The translations under genes were made by a program, and so were the position numbers. A stretch of DNA of 36,719 bases from Flavobacteriales bacterium UBA7325 (GTDB taxonomy: Bacteria; Bacteroidota; Bacteroidia; Flavobacteriales_D; Crocinitomicaceae). The stretch lies in assembly GCA_002471375.1 (NCBI GenBank), contig DKPV01000052.1, positions 2,724 through 39,442 of the forward strand, read 5' to 3'. This document shows positions 1 to 8,771 of this stretch, piece after piece. Position 1 is the first letter of the stretch; each line of letters begins with the position of its first letter. The notes beneath the pieces are model-generated. The model made no database searches, was not told the DNA's origin, and worked only from the letters and a program-made list of their open reading frames with translations.

Positions 1-257
1 AGCCTGATATCGAACAAGGAAAATACAGGCCATTATATCGAAGGAAAGGTGGGAGTAATAAATCGCGCAGGAGAAATAGTGGTACACAACAGTTTTCATT
101 AGCTGAACTTAGTTCAGGAAGCGCTTTTTGGTTCACCAACTCAGATGGAAAATTCGGAAAAATGAGTCTTACTGGCGATACTATTATTCCAACAGATAGA
201 CTAGTACTCCACGGATCATCGAAGTGGCTCGGGAAATTGTTAATAAAGAATAACTGA
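1..257 (+). pseudogene. 3' end of a WG-repeat protein, apparently frameshifted
   Basis: The gene starts left of the window. From base 1 one frame reads EGKVGVINRAGEIVVHNSF and stops at TAG 100-102. A second frame, open from the left edge to TGA 255-257, continues the same style of protein with SLAELSSGSAFWF and DGKFGKMSLTGDTIIP. Both halves carry the pattern G-K-x-G-x-(I/M)-x-x-x-G-(E/D)-(I/T)-(V/I) typical of WG repeats, which are beta-strand repeats of unknown ligand. One extra T in the TTTT run near 94-97 would join them into one frame. Either the gene is broken or the sequence has a one-base deletion. A functional -1 frameshift is possible but unsupported. Only about 85 residues are visible. 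Confidence 0.55.
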
Positions 258-294
258 TTAAATCCAATTCATTTCCTTCGTTATCGAGAATTAC

Positions 295-302
295 TAACTT
301 TG
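295..302 (+). promoter_or_regulatory. Near-leaderless promoter of purM (-7 box)
   Basis: TAACTTTG matches the Bacteroidota -7 consensus TAnnTTTG exactly and ends 5 nt before the purM ATG at 308. Transcription would begin almost at the start codon. No clear TTG -33 box is visible at the usual distance; the T-rich stretch at 271-280 is the nearest candidate. Confidence 0.65.
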
Positions 303-307
303 CAGCT

Positions 308-1474
308 ATGGCTGATACTCGATATAATTTACGCGGCGTTTCCGCAGGAAAAGAGGACGTTCACAACGCAATTAAGAACGTTGACAAAGGACTATTTCCA
401 CAAGCATTTTGTAAGATAGTTCCAGATCATTTAAGCGAAGATGAAGATTATTGTATCGTTATGCATGCTGATGGCGCCGGAACAAAATCTTCTTTGGCAT
501 ATATGTACTGGAAAGAAACTGGAGACATTTCAGTTTGGAAAGGGATTGCTCAGGATGCATTAATTATGAATATTGATGATCTACTATGTGTTGGCGCAAC
601 CGACAATATTCTACTCTCATCGACAATCGGAAGAAATAAGAATCTTGTGAATGGTGAAGTGATATCTGCTATCATCAATGGAACAGAAGAACTTTTAAGT
701 GATTTACGTAGTCAAGGAATCGGGATTAACTCAACTGGCGGTGAAACTGCTGATGTAGGAGATTTGGTCCGCACAATCATTGTTGATTCCACCGTGGTTT
801 GCCGAATGAAACGCTCAGATGTCATTTCAAATAGAACGATACAACCAGGCGACGTTATTGTTGGATTAGCCTCTTTTGGTCAGGCAACATATGAAGACAA
901 GTATAATGGTGGTATGGGAAGTAATGGTCTTACTTCGGCTCGCCATGATGTCTTCAATAAATCGCTTGCTGAGAAGTACCCGGAGAGCTTTGATCCTTCG
1001 GTACCATCAGATCTAGTATATTCTGGTTCTAAAGGTTTAACTAGTGATACAACTACTTCGTTGGATGCAGGTCAAATGGTCCTCTCTCCAACGCGCACAT
1101 ATGCTCCAATAATCAAAAAAATACTGGATGAGCATAGAGCTGATATTCACGGCATGGTCCATTGCTCTGGTGGGGCTCAAACCAAAGTACTGCATTTTGT
1201 AGATGATGTTCACGTCATAAAAGACAATCTTTTCCCTACCCCTCCACTCTTCGAAATGATCCAGGAAGAATCAGGAACTTCTTGGGAGGAAATGTACAAA
1301 GTCTTTAACATGGGTCACAGAATGGAGCTATACGTTCCTGAGGAAATTGCAGAAAAAGTTATCGCAATCTCCGGAGAGTTCAACGTGAATGGCCAAATCA
1401 TCGGTCGAGTTGAAGCACATGACGGGAAGAAATTAACGATTAAATCATCAGAAGGTGAGTTTACATATTCATAA
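308..1474 (+). CDS. purM: Phosphoribosylformylglycinamidine cyclo-ligase (AIR synthase)
   Basis: PurM closes the imidazole ring of formylglycinamidine ribonucleotide with ATP to give aminoimidazole ribonucleotide, the fifth step of cytosolic purine synthesis. The 388-residue product is the longer form common in Bacteroidota; the E. coli enzyme has about 345. HADGAGTKSS near residues 52-61 matches the conserved glycine-rich nucleotide-binding segment of the AIRS/PurM fold. GIAQDALIMNIDDLLCVGA and STGGETADVGD follow as in the family. The ATG at 308 sits just behind a TAnnTTTG box, which fixes the start. prfA begins 3 nt after its stop and pyrF follows, so the three are probably co-transcribed. 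The remaining doubt is only between purM and a close AIRS-family paralogue. Confidence 0.88.
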   Translation: MADTRYNLRGVSAGKEDVHNAIKNVDKGLFPQAFCKIVPDHLSEDEDYCIVMHADGAGTKSSLAYMYWKETGDISVWKGIAQDALIMNIDDLLCVGATDNILLSSTIGRNKNLVNGEVISAIINGTEELLSDLRSQGIGINSTGGETADVGDLVRTIIVDSTVVCRMKRSDVISNRTIQPGDVIVGLASFGQATYEDKYNGGMGSNGLTSARHDVFNKSLAEKYPESFDPSVPSDLVYSGSKGLTSDTTTSLDAGQMVLSPTRTYAPIIKKILDEHRADIHGMVHCSGGAQTKVLHFVDDVHVIKDNLFPTPPLFEMIQEESGTSWEEMYKVFNMGHRMELYVPEEIAEKVIAISGEFNVNGQIIGRVEAHDGKKLTIKSSEGEFTYS

Positions 1475-1477
1475 GTC

Positions 1478-2557
1478 ATGAACGATTTATTAGAAAAATT
1501 AGAAGCAATTCATATTCGTTTCATCGAGGTAGGAACCCTGATTGTGGATCCTGATATCATCAGTGATATGAAGCGCTATGTGAAGTTGACTAAAGAATAC
1601 AAAGATTTAGAGGAGTTAGATGTTGTCTATAAAAACTACAAGCAATTAGTAGACAATTTAGCGAGCTCCAGGGAACTATTGAGCATGGAGGATGATCCTG
1701 AAATGCGCGAAATGGCGAAGATGGAAATCGATGAACTCGAGAAGAAACGACCAGAAATGGAAGAAGACATCAAGTTCATGCTGATCCCAAAAGATCCTGA
1801 AGATGAAAAACCTGCCATCATGGAATTACGTGCTGGTACAGGTGGTGACGAAGCATGTATTTTCGTTGAAGATTGCTTCAGAATGTACACAATGTTCTTC
1901 AAGACAATGGGTTGGTCATACGAAGTAATCAACTCAAATGAAGGAAGTACAAAAGGATACAAAGAAATTCAACTAAGCATTGAAGGAGCTTCAGTATATG
2001 GGGTTCTGAAATTTGAATCGGGTGTGCACCGTGTACAACGTGTACCTGAAACAGAATCACAAGGTAGAGTTCATACATCTGCAATTACGATAGCGGTATT
2101 ACCGGAGGCAGAAGAAGTTGATTTTGAATTAAATATGAGTGACGTTCGTCGTGATACTTATAGAGCATCTGGAGCAGGCGGTCAGCACGTAAACAAGACA
2201 GAGTCAGCAATTCGATTAACACACATTCCTACCGGAGTTGTAGCTGAATGTCAAGATGGTCGTTCACAGCATAAAAACCTTGAAAAAGCTACTTCTATGC
2301 TACGCTCTCGCCTGTATCAAATCGAATTAGAAAAACTCCAAAACGAACGCGCGGAGCACAGAAAATCTTTAGTATCAACTGGAGATAGATCTGCTAAGAT
2401 TCGAACATACAACTATCCGCAGGGAAGAATTACCGATCACCGTATTAACAAGACAATGTACAATCTAAGTGCATTTATGAATGGCGACTTGCAGGAGATG
2501 ATTGACGCATTGAAAATGGCTGAGAATGCGGAAAAATTAAAGGGAGAGGAAGCATAA
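1478..2557 (+). CDS. prfA: Peptide chain release factor 1
   Basis: RF1 recognises UAA and UAG in the ribosomal A site and triggers peptidyl-tRNA hydrolysis. At 359 residues it has the standard length. The GGQ motif that reaches the peptidyl transferase centre is at about 234-236 (SGAGGQHVNKTESA). The stop-codon reading tripeptide PxT is present as PET at about 190-192 (HRVQRVPETESQG), which separates it from RF2, where the motif is SPF. The N-terminal 100 residues are helical and charged, as expected of domain 1. The GGQ glutamine is normally methylated by PrmC, which is not encoded here. The gene starts 3 nt after purM and lies 28 nt before pyrF. Confidence 0.95.
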   Translation: MNDLLEKLEAIHIRFIEVGTLIVDPDIISDMKRYVKLTKEYKDLEELDVVYKNYKQLVDNLASSRELLSMEDDPEMREMAKMEIDELEKKRPEMEEDIKFMLIPKDPEDEKPAIMELRAGTGGDEACIFVEDCFRMYTMFFKTMGWSYEVINSNEGSTKGYKEIQLSIEGASVYGVLKFESGVHRVQRVPETESQGRVHTSAITIAVLPEAEEVDFELNMSDVRRDTYRASGAGGQHVNKTESAIRLTHIPTGVVAECQDGRSQHKNLEKATSMLRSRLYQIELEKLQNERAEHRKSLVSTGDRSAKIRTYNYPQGRITDHRINKTMYNLSAFMNGDLQEMIDALKMAENAEKLKGEEA

Positions 2558-2585
2558 CACTCATTGAATATCATAGAAACAGAAA

Positions 2586-3404
2586 ATGACTAGAGAAGAA
2601 ATCATCGCTCAAATCCGAACAAAACGCTCATTTTTATGTGTGGGATTGGATACCGACTTAGCTAAAATACCAGCTCACCTTCTAGATACAGACGATCCAA
2701 TCTTTGAATTCAATAAAGCAATAATTGACGCAACTAAAGATTACTGTGTTGCATACAAACCAAATATCGCTTTTTACGAATGTCACGGTCCAAAAGGCTG
2801 GGAATCTCTACAAAAAACATTGGATTATATCCCAGATAATATATTTACAATTGCTGATGCAAAACGCGGGGATATTGGCAACACATCTCGTTATTACGCG
2901 GATACATTCTTCAAATATTTAAAGGCTGATTCTGTTACTATTGCACCCTACATGGGAGAAGATAGCGTTACTCCATTTTTTGAGTACCCGAATAAGTGGG
3001 TGATTTTACTTGCATTGACCTCAAACAAGGGAGCACTAGATTTCCAATTCATCGCAGACAGCAAGAATGAGGAGCTCTACAAAAAAGTATTACGAAAGTC
3101 TCAAGAGTGGGGAACTGATGAAAACTTGATGTACGTAGTTGGCGCAACACGCGCTGAAGGAATTGGTGAAGTACGAAAATTGGTCCCCAGCAACTTTTTC
3201 CTAGTGCCCGGAGTTGGTGCTCAGGGTGGTTCTCTAGAAGATGTCGCTCACTACGGCTGGAATGACGACTGTGGACTTTTAGTCAACTCTTCACGTAAAA
3301 TCATCTACGCTTCGAACGGAAAAGATTTCGCTCAATCCGCAGCAAGTGCAGCAAAGGAATTACAAGAGCAAATGAGCGTTATTCTCGATCAGAAAAATTT
3401 CTAA
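2586..3404 (+). CDS. pyrF: Orotidine 5'-phosphate decarboxylase (long bacterial type)
   Basis: PyrF decarboxylates orotidine monophosphate to UMP, the last step of de novo pyrimidine synthesis. The 272-residue protein belongs to the longer class of bacterial enzymes. FLCVGLDTD (about 17-24) opens the barrel. The catalytic signature DxKxxDI is present as DAKRGDI (91-97), giving the Asp-Lys-Asp array. VPGVGAQGG is the later phosphate-binding loop. It is the third gene of the purM-prfA-pyrF set. A short inverted repeat just after the stop (TAGCG and CGCTA, 3405-3419) has no T-run and is not called as a terminator. Confidence 0.93.
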   Translation: MTREEIIAQIRTKRSFLCVGLDTDLAKIPAHLLDTDDPIFEFNKAIIDATKDYCVAYKPNIAFYECHGPKGWESLQKTLDYIPDNIFTIADAKRGDIGNTSRYYADTFFKYLKADSVTIAPYMGEDSVTPFFEYPNKWVILLALTSNKGALDFQFIADSKNEELYKKVLRKSQEWGTDENLMYVVGATRAEGIGEVRKLVPSNFFLVPGVGAQGGSLEDVAHYGWNDDCGLLVNSSRKIIYASNGKDFAQSAASAAKELQEQMSVILDQKNF

Positions 3405-3506
3405 TAGCGCTTATCGCTAAGCATCTCGATTTTAGTCACAAAGAACAGCTTCTCTTTTTAAGAATTCTTGGCATCGTTTTAGCATAGCTATTGCTATCTC
3501 AAATGC

Positions 3507-3536
3507 TTTGAGTGCTCAACTATTATAGTACCTTTG
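3507..3536 (+). promoter_or_regulatory. Promoter of the RND transporter gene
   Basis: TTTG at 3507-3510 and TACCTTTG at 3529-3536 are separated by 18 nt, matching the Bacteroidota -33/-7 promoter pattern. It lies inside the longest version of the downstream reading frame (GTG at 3512) and so argues for the ATG at 3569 as the true start. Confidence 0.7.
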
Positions 3537-3568
3537 TGACTTCAAAAAATAAGGAAAACGTCCCACCC

Positions 3569-6226
3569 ATGTGGCAGTTTATTGCTAATGTTATCTTGAG
3601 AAATAGGTTTGTAATCATCGGATTACTTACTCTAATTTCTGTTTTCTTTGGTTATCAGGCTGCTAAGGGAATCAAGATGGATAACCGTTACGGTGTCTTA
3701 CTCCCTAAAAATGCACAAGCCAGCATTGACTACGAACGATTTAAAGATTTATTTGGTGAAGACGGCGGAGTACTCGTTGTCGCGATTCAAACAGATTCAC
3801 TTTATACAGAGACTGGTTTTCAGAAATGGAAAGAATTAGGTGACTCAATCCTTAAGCTAGACGGGATAGAGTCTGTAGTGTCAGAGGCAAATCTATTCAC
3901 GGTTTTCAATGATGAGGAGAATCAACGCTTTGATGTTCATCGCGTTTTTTCAGATACATCCTACAAGGAAAAGTCCATTGATTCCATCAAAATGGAAATC
4001 AAGAATAATCCGATGTACGATGGGATTCTCTACAACGATGACAATGTTTCTCTCATGCTCATCAGCGTAGATGATCGATTTTTACTAGACCGTAAGAAAG
4101 CCACGGTTGTTCTAGAAGTTGAAGAACTCACCGATTCATATTCCAAGTACTTTGGTAAACCCAAATACGCTGGACTTCCGCATTTAAGAGTGATTATTGG
4201 GACACGTGTTATGAACGAAATGTACATTTTCGTTGGTCTCCTCCTATTTGTGACATCGCTCCTTATCTATCTGTTTTTCAGGTCTCTGAGAGTCGTCTTC
4301 ATTTGTAATCTCGTGGTTGCAATTGCAGTACTTTGGTCGATTGGAATGATCGGATTCCTTGGATTTGATTTGACCATTATCATGGCGTTAATACCTCCGC
4401 TAATGATCGTTATCGGGATTCCGAATTGCATCTTCCTTATGACAAAGTATCATCAGGAAGTCAAAGATCACGGTAACAAAGTGAAGGCTTTAACGCGTGT
4501 GATTCGAAAAATTGGTACAGCCACCTTCTTGACGAACTTGACAACCTCATTAGGGTTCTTAACTTTTGTAACAACGAATTCTCCAAAACTGATGGAATTC
4601 GGTATAACGGCGTCCATCAATATCATGTTGGTATTCCTTTTATCGATTACAACCTTACCAATTATCAATTCATTGTCTAAGACGCCAAAACGACGTCACC
4701 TCAAACATCTTGAGCGAAAGCTTGCTGTTGGATTTCTTGATAATCTAGTTCATATTGCAGGGAATCACCGAAAATGGGTGTACTTAACAACATTCGCTGT
4801 AGTCACGCTTAGTATCATCGGATTATTGAGAATAGAAACTACTGGTAATCTAACTGGTGACCTACCTGAAGGAGATCAAATTCTGAAGGATGTAAACTTC
4901 ATTCAAGATAATTTCGGAGGTGCGATCCCATTCGAGATTATGATCGACTATAAAGAACCAAGTCGACTCAGAAAGAAAAGTACCTTGGTTGCAATCGACA
5001 GCATTCAAAATAGATATTCGAATGACCCTCTTTTCACTAAACACGTCTCCTTTGTTGATGTATTGAAAGCCGCGAACATGGCTTATCACAATAATGATTC
5101 AACTGAATTTAGACTAGTTACGCGAAAACGAAAGCTTCAGAAACTTCAGCGCTATATAGATAGTTCAATCATTACGAATTCAAACGGCGCAGGAATGGCA
5201 CTGAATGAATTTATCGATACTGCAGAACGAGTTATCCGAATTCGTTCACAGATGCGAGATATCGTTTGTTATGATGTAAGTGATAAGTCTGAATCAATGC
5301 ACAAGGAAATGGATGCTATCCTAAATCCTGATCGTGATAACATTGAACGACTTTATTCACTTTACGAAAAGAAGAAAAAAACAAAATATATTGACTCAAT
5401 CATTTTCGAATACCCTTCAATCTACAACTCATTAACAAGTGAAATTGCTGGTGGAAATGATACTGTATTGGAGAAGTTTGATTCCGATCAGGAGCATATT
5501 AAGACTTATTATAAGAAGGCTGAATTCAAAGATCAACTTAGAGCCTCAATAGACAACGAGTACTTTGAAGTAACGATGACCGGTGCTTCAATCCTAACTT
5601 CAGAGGGGACGAAATATTTAGTGATTAATCTATTCACAAGTCTTCTTTTTGCAATTATTGCGATTGCTATTTTGATGGCTATACTATTCCGCTCTTGGAG
5701 AATGGTACTTGTCTCGTTGATTCCAAACTTTATCCCCTTACTATTTACGGCAGGAGTCATGGGCTGGTTTGGTATTCCACTGAAACCGTCGACACTACTC
5801 GTATTTAGTATTGCCTTCGGTATTTCTGTCGATGATACTATTCACTACCTCGCGAAGTACCGTCAAGAATTAAAGACACAACAATGGGATCTCAAAGCAT
5901 GTGTAATGATGGCGATTCGTGAATCTGGACTAGGAATGTTCTATACGTCCATTGTACTTTTTGCAGGGTTTTCAATGTTCGTATTCTCACAATTCGGCGG
6001 AACTCAAGCTTTAGGACTTCTTGTCTCACTTACACTGTTAGTTGCAATGATTACTAACCTTGTACTACTACCAAGTCTTCTCTTATCATTGGAGAGCAGA
6101 TTGACAACCAAATCCTTCACCGAACCATTCTTCGACGCTTATACGGAAGAAAGTGATATCGACTGGGAAGATTTGGATGTTCACCCGAACCCAGAAATTG
6201 AGGACAACACTGATATTAACGACTAA
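3569..6226 (+). CDS. RND superfamily (MMPL/HAE3-like) transporter
   Basis: This is a large inner-membrane transporter of the RND superfamily, of the type annotated as MMPL or patched-like. Such proteins move hydrophobic substrates using the proton gradient; the substrate here is unknown. From ATG 3569 it has 885 residues. One membrane helix (about 12-33) is followed by a long extracytoplasmic loop (about 36-215) and a block of five helices (about 217-370). The same arrangement is then repeated. The second half carries FGISVDDTIHYLAKYRQE, the conserved acidic membrane motif, whereas the matching first-half segment GIPNCIFLMTKYHQE has Asn in its place. The frame is open from GTG 3512, but a promoter at 3507-3536 overlaps that extension. 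rfbA begins 48 nt downstream. Confidence 0.85.
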   Translation: MWQFIANVILRNRFVIIGLLTLISVFFGYQAAKGIKMDNRYGVLLPKNAQASIDYERFKDLFGEDGGVLVVAIQTDSLYTETGFQKWKELGDSILKLDGIESVVSEANLFTVFNDEENQRFDVHRVFSDTSYKEKSIDSIKMEIKNNPMYDGILYNDDNVSLMLISVDDRFLLDRKKATVVLEVEELTDSYSKYFGKPKYAGLPHLRVIIGTRVMNEMYIFVGLLLFVTSLLIYLFFRSLRVVFICNLVVAIAVLWSIGMIGFLGFDLTIIMALIPPLMIVIGIPNCIFLMTKYHQEVKDHGNKVKALTRVIRKIGTATFLTNLTTSLGFLTFVTTNSPKLMEFGITASINIMLVFLLSITTLPIINSLSKTPKRRHLKHLERKLAVGFLDNLVHIAGNHRKWVYLTTFAVVTLSIIGLLRIETTGNLTGDLPEGDQILKDVNFIQDNFGGAIPFEIMIDYKEPSRLRKKSTLVAIDSIQNRYSNDPLFTKHVSFVDVLKAANMAYHNNDSTEFRLVTRKRKLQKLQRYIDSSIITNSNGAGMALNEFIDTAERVIRIRSQMRDIVCYDVSDKSESMHKEMDAILNPDRDNIERLYSLYEKKKKTKYIDSIIFEYPSIYNSLTSEIAGGNDTVLEKFDSDQEHIKTYYKKAEFKDQLRASIDNEYFEVTMTGASILTSEGTKYLVINLFTSLLFAIIAIAILMAILFRSWRMVLVSLIPNFIPLLFTAGVMGWFGIPLKPSTLLVFSIAFGISVDDTIHYLAKYRQELKTQQWDLKACVMMAIRESGLGMFYTSIVLFAGFSMFVFSQFGGTQALGLLVSLTLLVAMITNLVLLPSLLLSLESRLTTKSFTEPFFDAYTEESDIDWEDLDVHPNPEIEDNTDIND

Positions 6227-6274
6227 ATTGGGCGCATTGAATTTACAGTGCATTCAAAATCAAAATACTAACCT

Positions 6275-7135
6275 ATGAAAGGAATTATTCTGGCTGGAGG
6301 ATCTGGCACAAGACTTCATCCCCTGACACTAGCAGTGAGTAAGCAATTGATGCCGGTGTATGATAAACCGATGATCTACTATCCGCTTTCTACTCTCATG
6401 AGCGCAGGGATAAAGGAAATTCTAATCATCTCAACACCCCATGATTTACCAAATTTCAAAAAATTGCTTGGTGATGGTAAGAACTTAGGATGTGACTTTC
6501 AATATGCAGAGCAAGTTATACCTAATGGCCTTGCCCAAGCATTTGTCATCGGAGCAGATTTTATCGGTGACGATGATGTAGCGCTCGTTCTTGGTGATAA
6601 CATCTTCTATGGTGTTGGAATGGGTGATCTCTTAAAGGAAAATGATTCACCTGTAGGTGGCGTCGTTTATGCTTACCATGTAAGCGATCCAGAACGTTAT
6701 GGAGTTGTTGAATTTGACGATGAAATGAATGCTATCTCAATTGAAGAAAAGCCTGAAAGTCCAAAGTCAAATTTTGCTGTCCCAGGATTATATTTCTATG
6801 ACAATTCAGTTATCGAAATCGCTAGAAATTTAGAACCTTCAGCACGTGGAGAGTATGAGATTACAGATGTGAATGCAGAGTATCTGCGCCGCGGCAAGTT
6901 AAAGGTGGCCATGCTAAGTCGTGGAACAGCTTGGCTTGACACTGGTACATTTGCATCACTCATGCAGGCTGGACAATTTGTTCAAGTAATTGAAGAACGC
7001 CAAGGACTAAAAGTTGGCTGTATTGAAGAACTTGCATACAGAAATGGTTTTATAGATGCAGATCAGTTACGAAAACTCGCAGAACCTCTTGTTAAAAGCG
7101 GATATGGTGAATTCTTAATCAGTATCTTAGATTAA
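6275..7135 (+). CDS. rfbA: Glucose-1-phosphate thymidylyltransferase
   Basis: RfbA (RmlA) makes dTDP-glucose from dTTP and glucose 1-phosphate, the first committed step toward dTDP-L-rhamnose and related sugars for surface polysaccharide. At 286 residues the length is typical. The nucleotide-binding signature GGSGTRLHPLT is at about 8-18, SKQLMPVYDKPMIYYPLS follows, and LGDNIFYG (about 106-113) supplies the metal-binding Asp. EEKPESPKS and AWLDTGT also fit the family. No rfbB, rfbC or rfbD lies beside it, so the rest of the pathway must be elsewhere. Its TAA overlaps the ATG of the prenyl synthase gene by one base, which suggests translational coupling. Confidence 0.93.
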   Translation: MKGIILAGGSGTRLHPLTLAVSKQLMPVYDKPMIYYPLSTLMSAGIKEILIISTPHDLPNFKKLLGDGKNLGCDFQYAEQVIPNGLAQAFVIGADFIGDDDVALVLGDNIFYGVGMGDLLKENDSPVGGVVYAYHVSDPERYGVVEFDDEMNAISIEEKPESPKSNFAVPGLYFYDNSVIEIARNLEPSARGEYEITDVNAEYLRRGKLKVAMLSRGTAWLDTGTFASLMQAGQFVQVIEERQGLKVGCIEELAYRNGFIDADQLRKLAEPLVKSGYGEFLISILD

Positions 7136-8103
7136 TGGAAGGACTCGCAGCGTATACGAGGAAAATTGAAGCTGGCTTGACAGCAGTGGATTTTCCGACC
7201 TCTCCAAATCAATTATATGATCCCCTTCGCTACTTTCTAACTATCGGTGGAAAGCGCATTAGGCCTATCCTAACATTGCTGGGAGCACAATTGTTTAGCG
7301 CATCGGTCGATAAAGCATTTCCTCAGGCAATTTCTATTGAACTGTTTCACAATTTCACTCTGATACATGACGACATCATGGATGCCGCACCGCTTAGGAG
7401 AAATCAAGAAACTGTACATGTAAAATGGAACAATGACATCGCCATTCTATCTGGTGATGTTCTATTAATAAAAGCTTACCAAGAATTAGGTAAAATCGAT
7501 CCAGCTCATCTTCCTGAAGCATTCGCGCTTTTCAACAAAACCGCGATTGAAGTTTGTGAAGGTCAACAAATGGACATGGATTTTGAGATCGCTGAGAACG
7601 TCACGATCGATCAGTACATTGAGATGATCCGTCTGAAAACATCAGTCCTTTTAGGGTGCGCCCTAGAGATCGGAGCAATTGTTGCTGAAGCTAGCAAAAA
7701 GGACCGTGAAGCTCTTTACAATTTTGGCCAACACATTGGCATTGCTTTTCAAATTCAAGATGATATACTTGACCTATATGCAGATCCAGATAAATTTGGA
7801 AAACAAGTAGGAGGAGATGTCATTGCGAACAAAAAAACACTGCTGTATCTAACAGCATTGGAGAAAGCTACTCTCGAGCAAAAGGAGCAACTTCGTCAGC
7901 TAGAAAACGAACAAGACTTAACCCTCAAGGTTGAACGCACTAGACAGCTATTCGATCAGATTGGAACGAAACAAATCTGTCAAGAAAGGATGTCACATCA
8001 CTTCGATCAAGCGATACATTTCCTACAATTAATCGATGTGAGTGATAGTTCGAAGGAACCTCTTCAGGACTTGTCCGAGTTCCTAATGCAACGGGATCAA
8101 TAA
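7135..8103 (+). CDS. Polyprenyl diphosphate synthase
   Basis: This is a trans-prenyltransferase that condenses isopentenyl diphosphate with allylic diphosphates. The 322-residue protein has the early GGKRIRP motif (about 38-44), the first aspartate-rich motif DDIMD (79-83) and the second DDILD (209-213), so both magnesium sites are intact. The first motif has no two-residue insertion, and the residue five before it is Phe74. In characterised family members this combination is seen in C20 (geranylgeranyl) synthases, but product length cannot be settled from sequence. Products of this class feed quinones, carotenoids or undecaprenyl-type carriers. The start overlaps the rfbA stop. Confidence 0.88.
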   Translation: MEGLAAYTRKIEAGLTAVDFPTSPNQLYDPLRYFLTIGGKRIRPILTLLGAQLFSASVDKAFPQAISIELFHNFTLIHDDIMDAAPLRRNQETVHVKWNNDIAILSGDVLLIKAYQELGKIDPAHLPEAFALFNKTAIEVCEGQQMDMDFEIAENVTIDQYIEMIRLKTSVLLGCALEIGAIVAEASKKDREALYNFGQHIGIAFQIQDDILDLYADPDKFGKQVGGDVIANKKTLLYLTALEKATLEQKEQLRQLENEQDLTLKVERTRQLFDQIGTKQICQERMSHHFDQAIHFLQLIDVSDSSKEPLQDLSEFLMQRDQ

Positions 8104-8149
8104 TAGATACCGCTCTCTTTAATCTAATAATTCATACTATCTTCATCGC

Positions 8150-8158
8150 TAAGATTTG
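8150..8158 (+). promoter_or_regulatory. Candidate -7 box of the ECF sigma gene
   Basis: TAAGATTTG is a near match to TAnnTTTG with one extra base between the halves. It ends 5 nt before the proposed CTG start at 8164, the same spacing as at purM (box 295-302, ATG 308). No TTG -33 box is evident. Confidence 0.35.
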
Positions 8159-8163
8159 ATCTA

Positions 8164-8742
8164 CTGGACGATAAAGAATTTATAGCATTAGTTAGTAAAA
8201 ACAAGGATAAAGCCTTCGCTTTTCTCGTGGATAAATACGCTCAGAAAATTTACTCAACCTGTGTAAATATGGTTAGGAATCCAAAAGATGCTGAAGACCT
8301 AGTACAAGAAGTTTTCACCTCGATTTACATTTCCATTGATAATTTTAGTGGAAATTCGAAGCTTTCTACATGGATCTATGCCATTGCTTTAAATAAAAGC
8401 AAAGAGTTTCTGCGCAACAAAACTAGGCTCAAGCGACAAGGAACTATTACGGTCCTTGACGATCATGATTCGGGCATAGTTCCTTCCGGAACCGTAAACT
8501 TCTACCACCCAGGATTAGAGTTAGAAGATAAGGAGAAAGCAAAAGTTCTTTTTGATGCAATTGATCAATTGGCAGAAAATCAAAAGGACGCATATATTCT
8601 CAGTAAGATTGAGGGATATAGCTATATGGAAATAAGTGAAAAGATGGGGCTTTCTGTTTCATCAATAGAATCCTTACTCTTTAGAGCAAAAAAACGATTA
8701 AAAGAATTATTAAGTGACTATTACTATAAAAATATCCAATAG
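8164..8742 (+). CDS. ECF-type RNA polymerase sigma factor (probable CTG start)
   Basis: This is an extracytoplasmic-function sigma-70 factor with region 2 (AFAFLVDKYAQ, DAEDLVQEVF, FSGNSKLSTWIYAIALNK) and a region 4 helix-turn-helix (AYILSKIEGYSYMEISEKMGLSVSSIESLLFRAKKRL). The first ATG, GTG or TTG in frame is GTG 8227, which would cut off the start of region 2.1. Family-like sequence, DDKEFIALVSKNKDKAFAFL, runs in frame back to CTG 8164; the frame is closed by TAA at 8128. A CTG start gives 192 residues, a normal ECF length, and lies 6 nt after the G of a -7-like box. GTG 8227 is the conservative alternative (171 residues). Downstream are a candidate anti-sigma factor and a CpxP-like protein. 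Confidence 0.85.
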   Translation: MDDKEFIALVSKNKDKAFAFLVDKYAQKIYSTCVNMVRNPKDAEDLVQEVFTSIYISIDNFSGNSKLSTWIYAIALNKSKEFLRNKTRLKRQGTITVLDDHDSGIVPSGTVNFYHPGLELEDKEKAKVLFDAIDQLAENQKDAYILSKIEGYSYMEISEKMGLSVSSIESLLFRAKKRLKELLSDYYYKNIQ

Positions 8743-8771
8743 CGCATGTTATTGAATAAAGTAGCAACTAA

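Noticed and set aside
3405..3422. Terminator after pyrF
   Set aside because: Only a 5-bp stem with two competing pairings and no T-run.
3512..3568. N-terminal extension of the RND transporter from GTG 3512
   Set aside because: A good promoter (3507-3536) overlaps it and the membrane protein begins naturally at ATG 3569.
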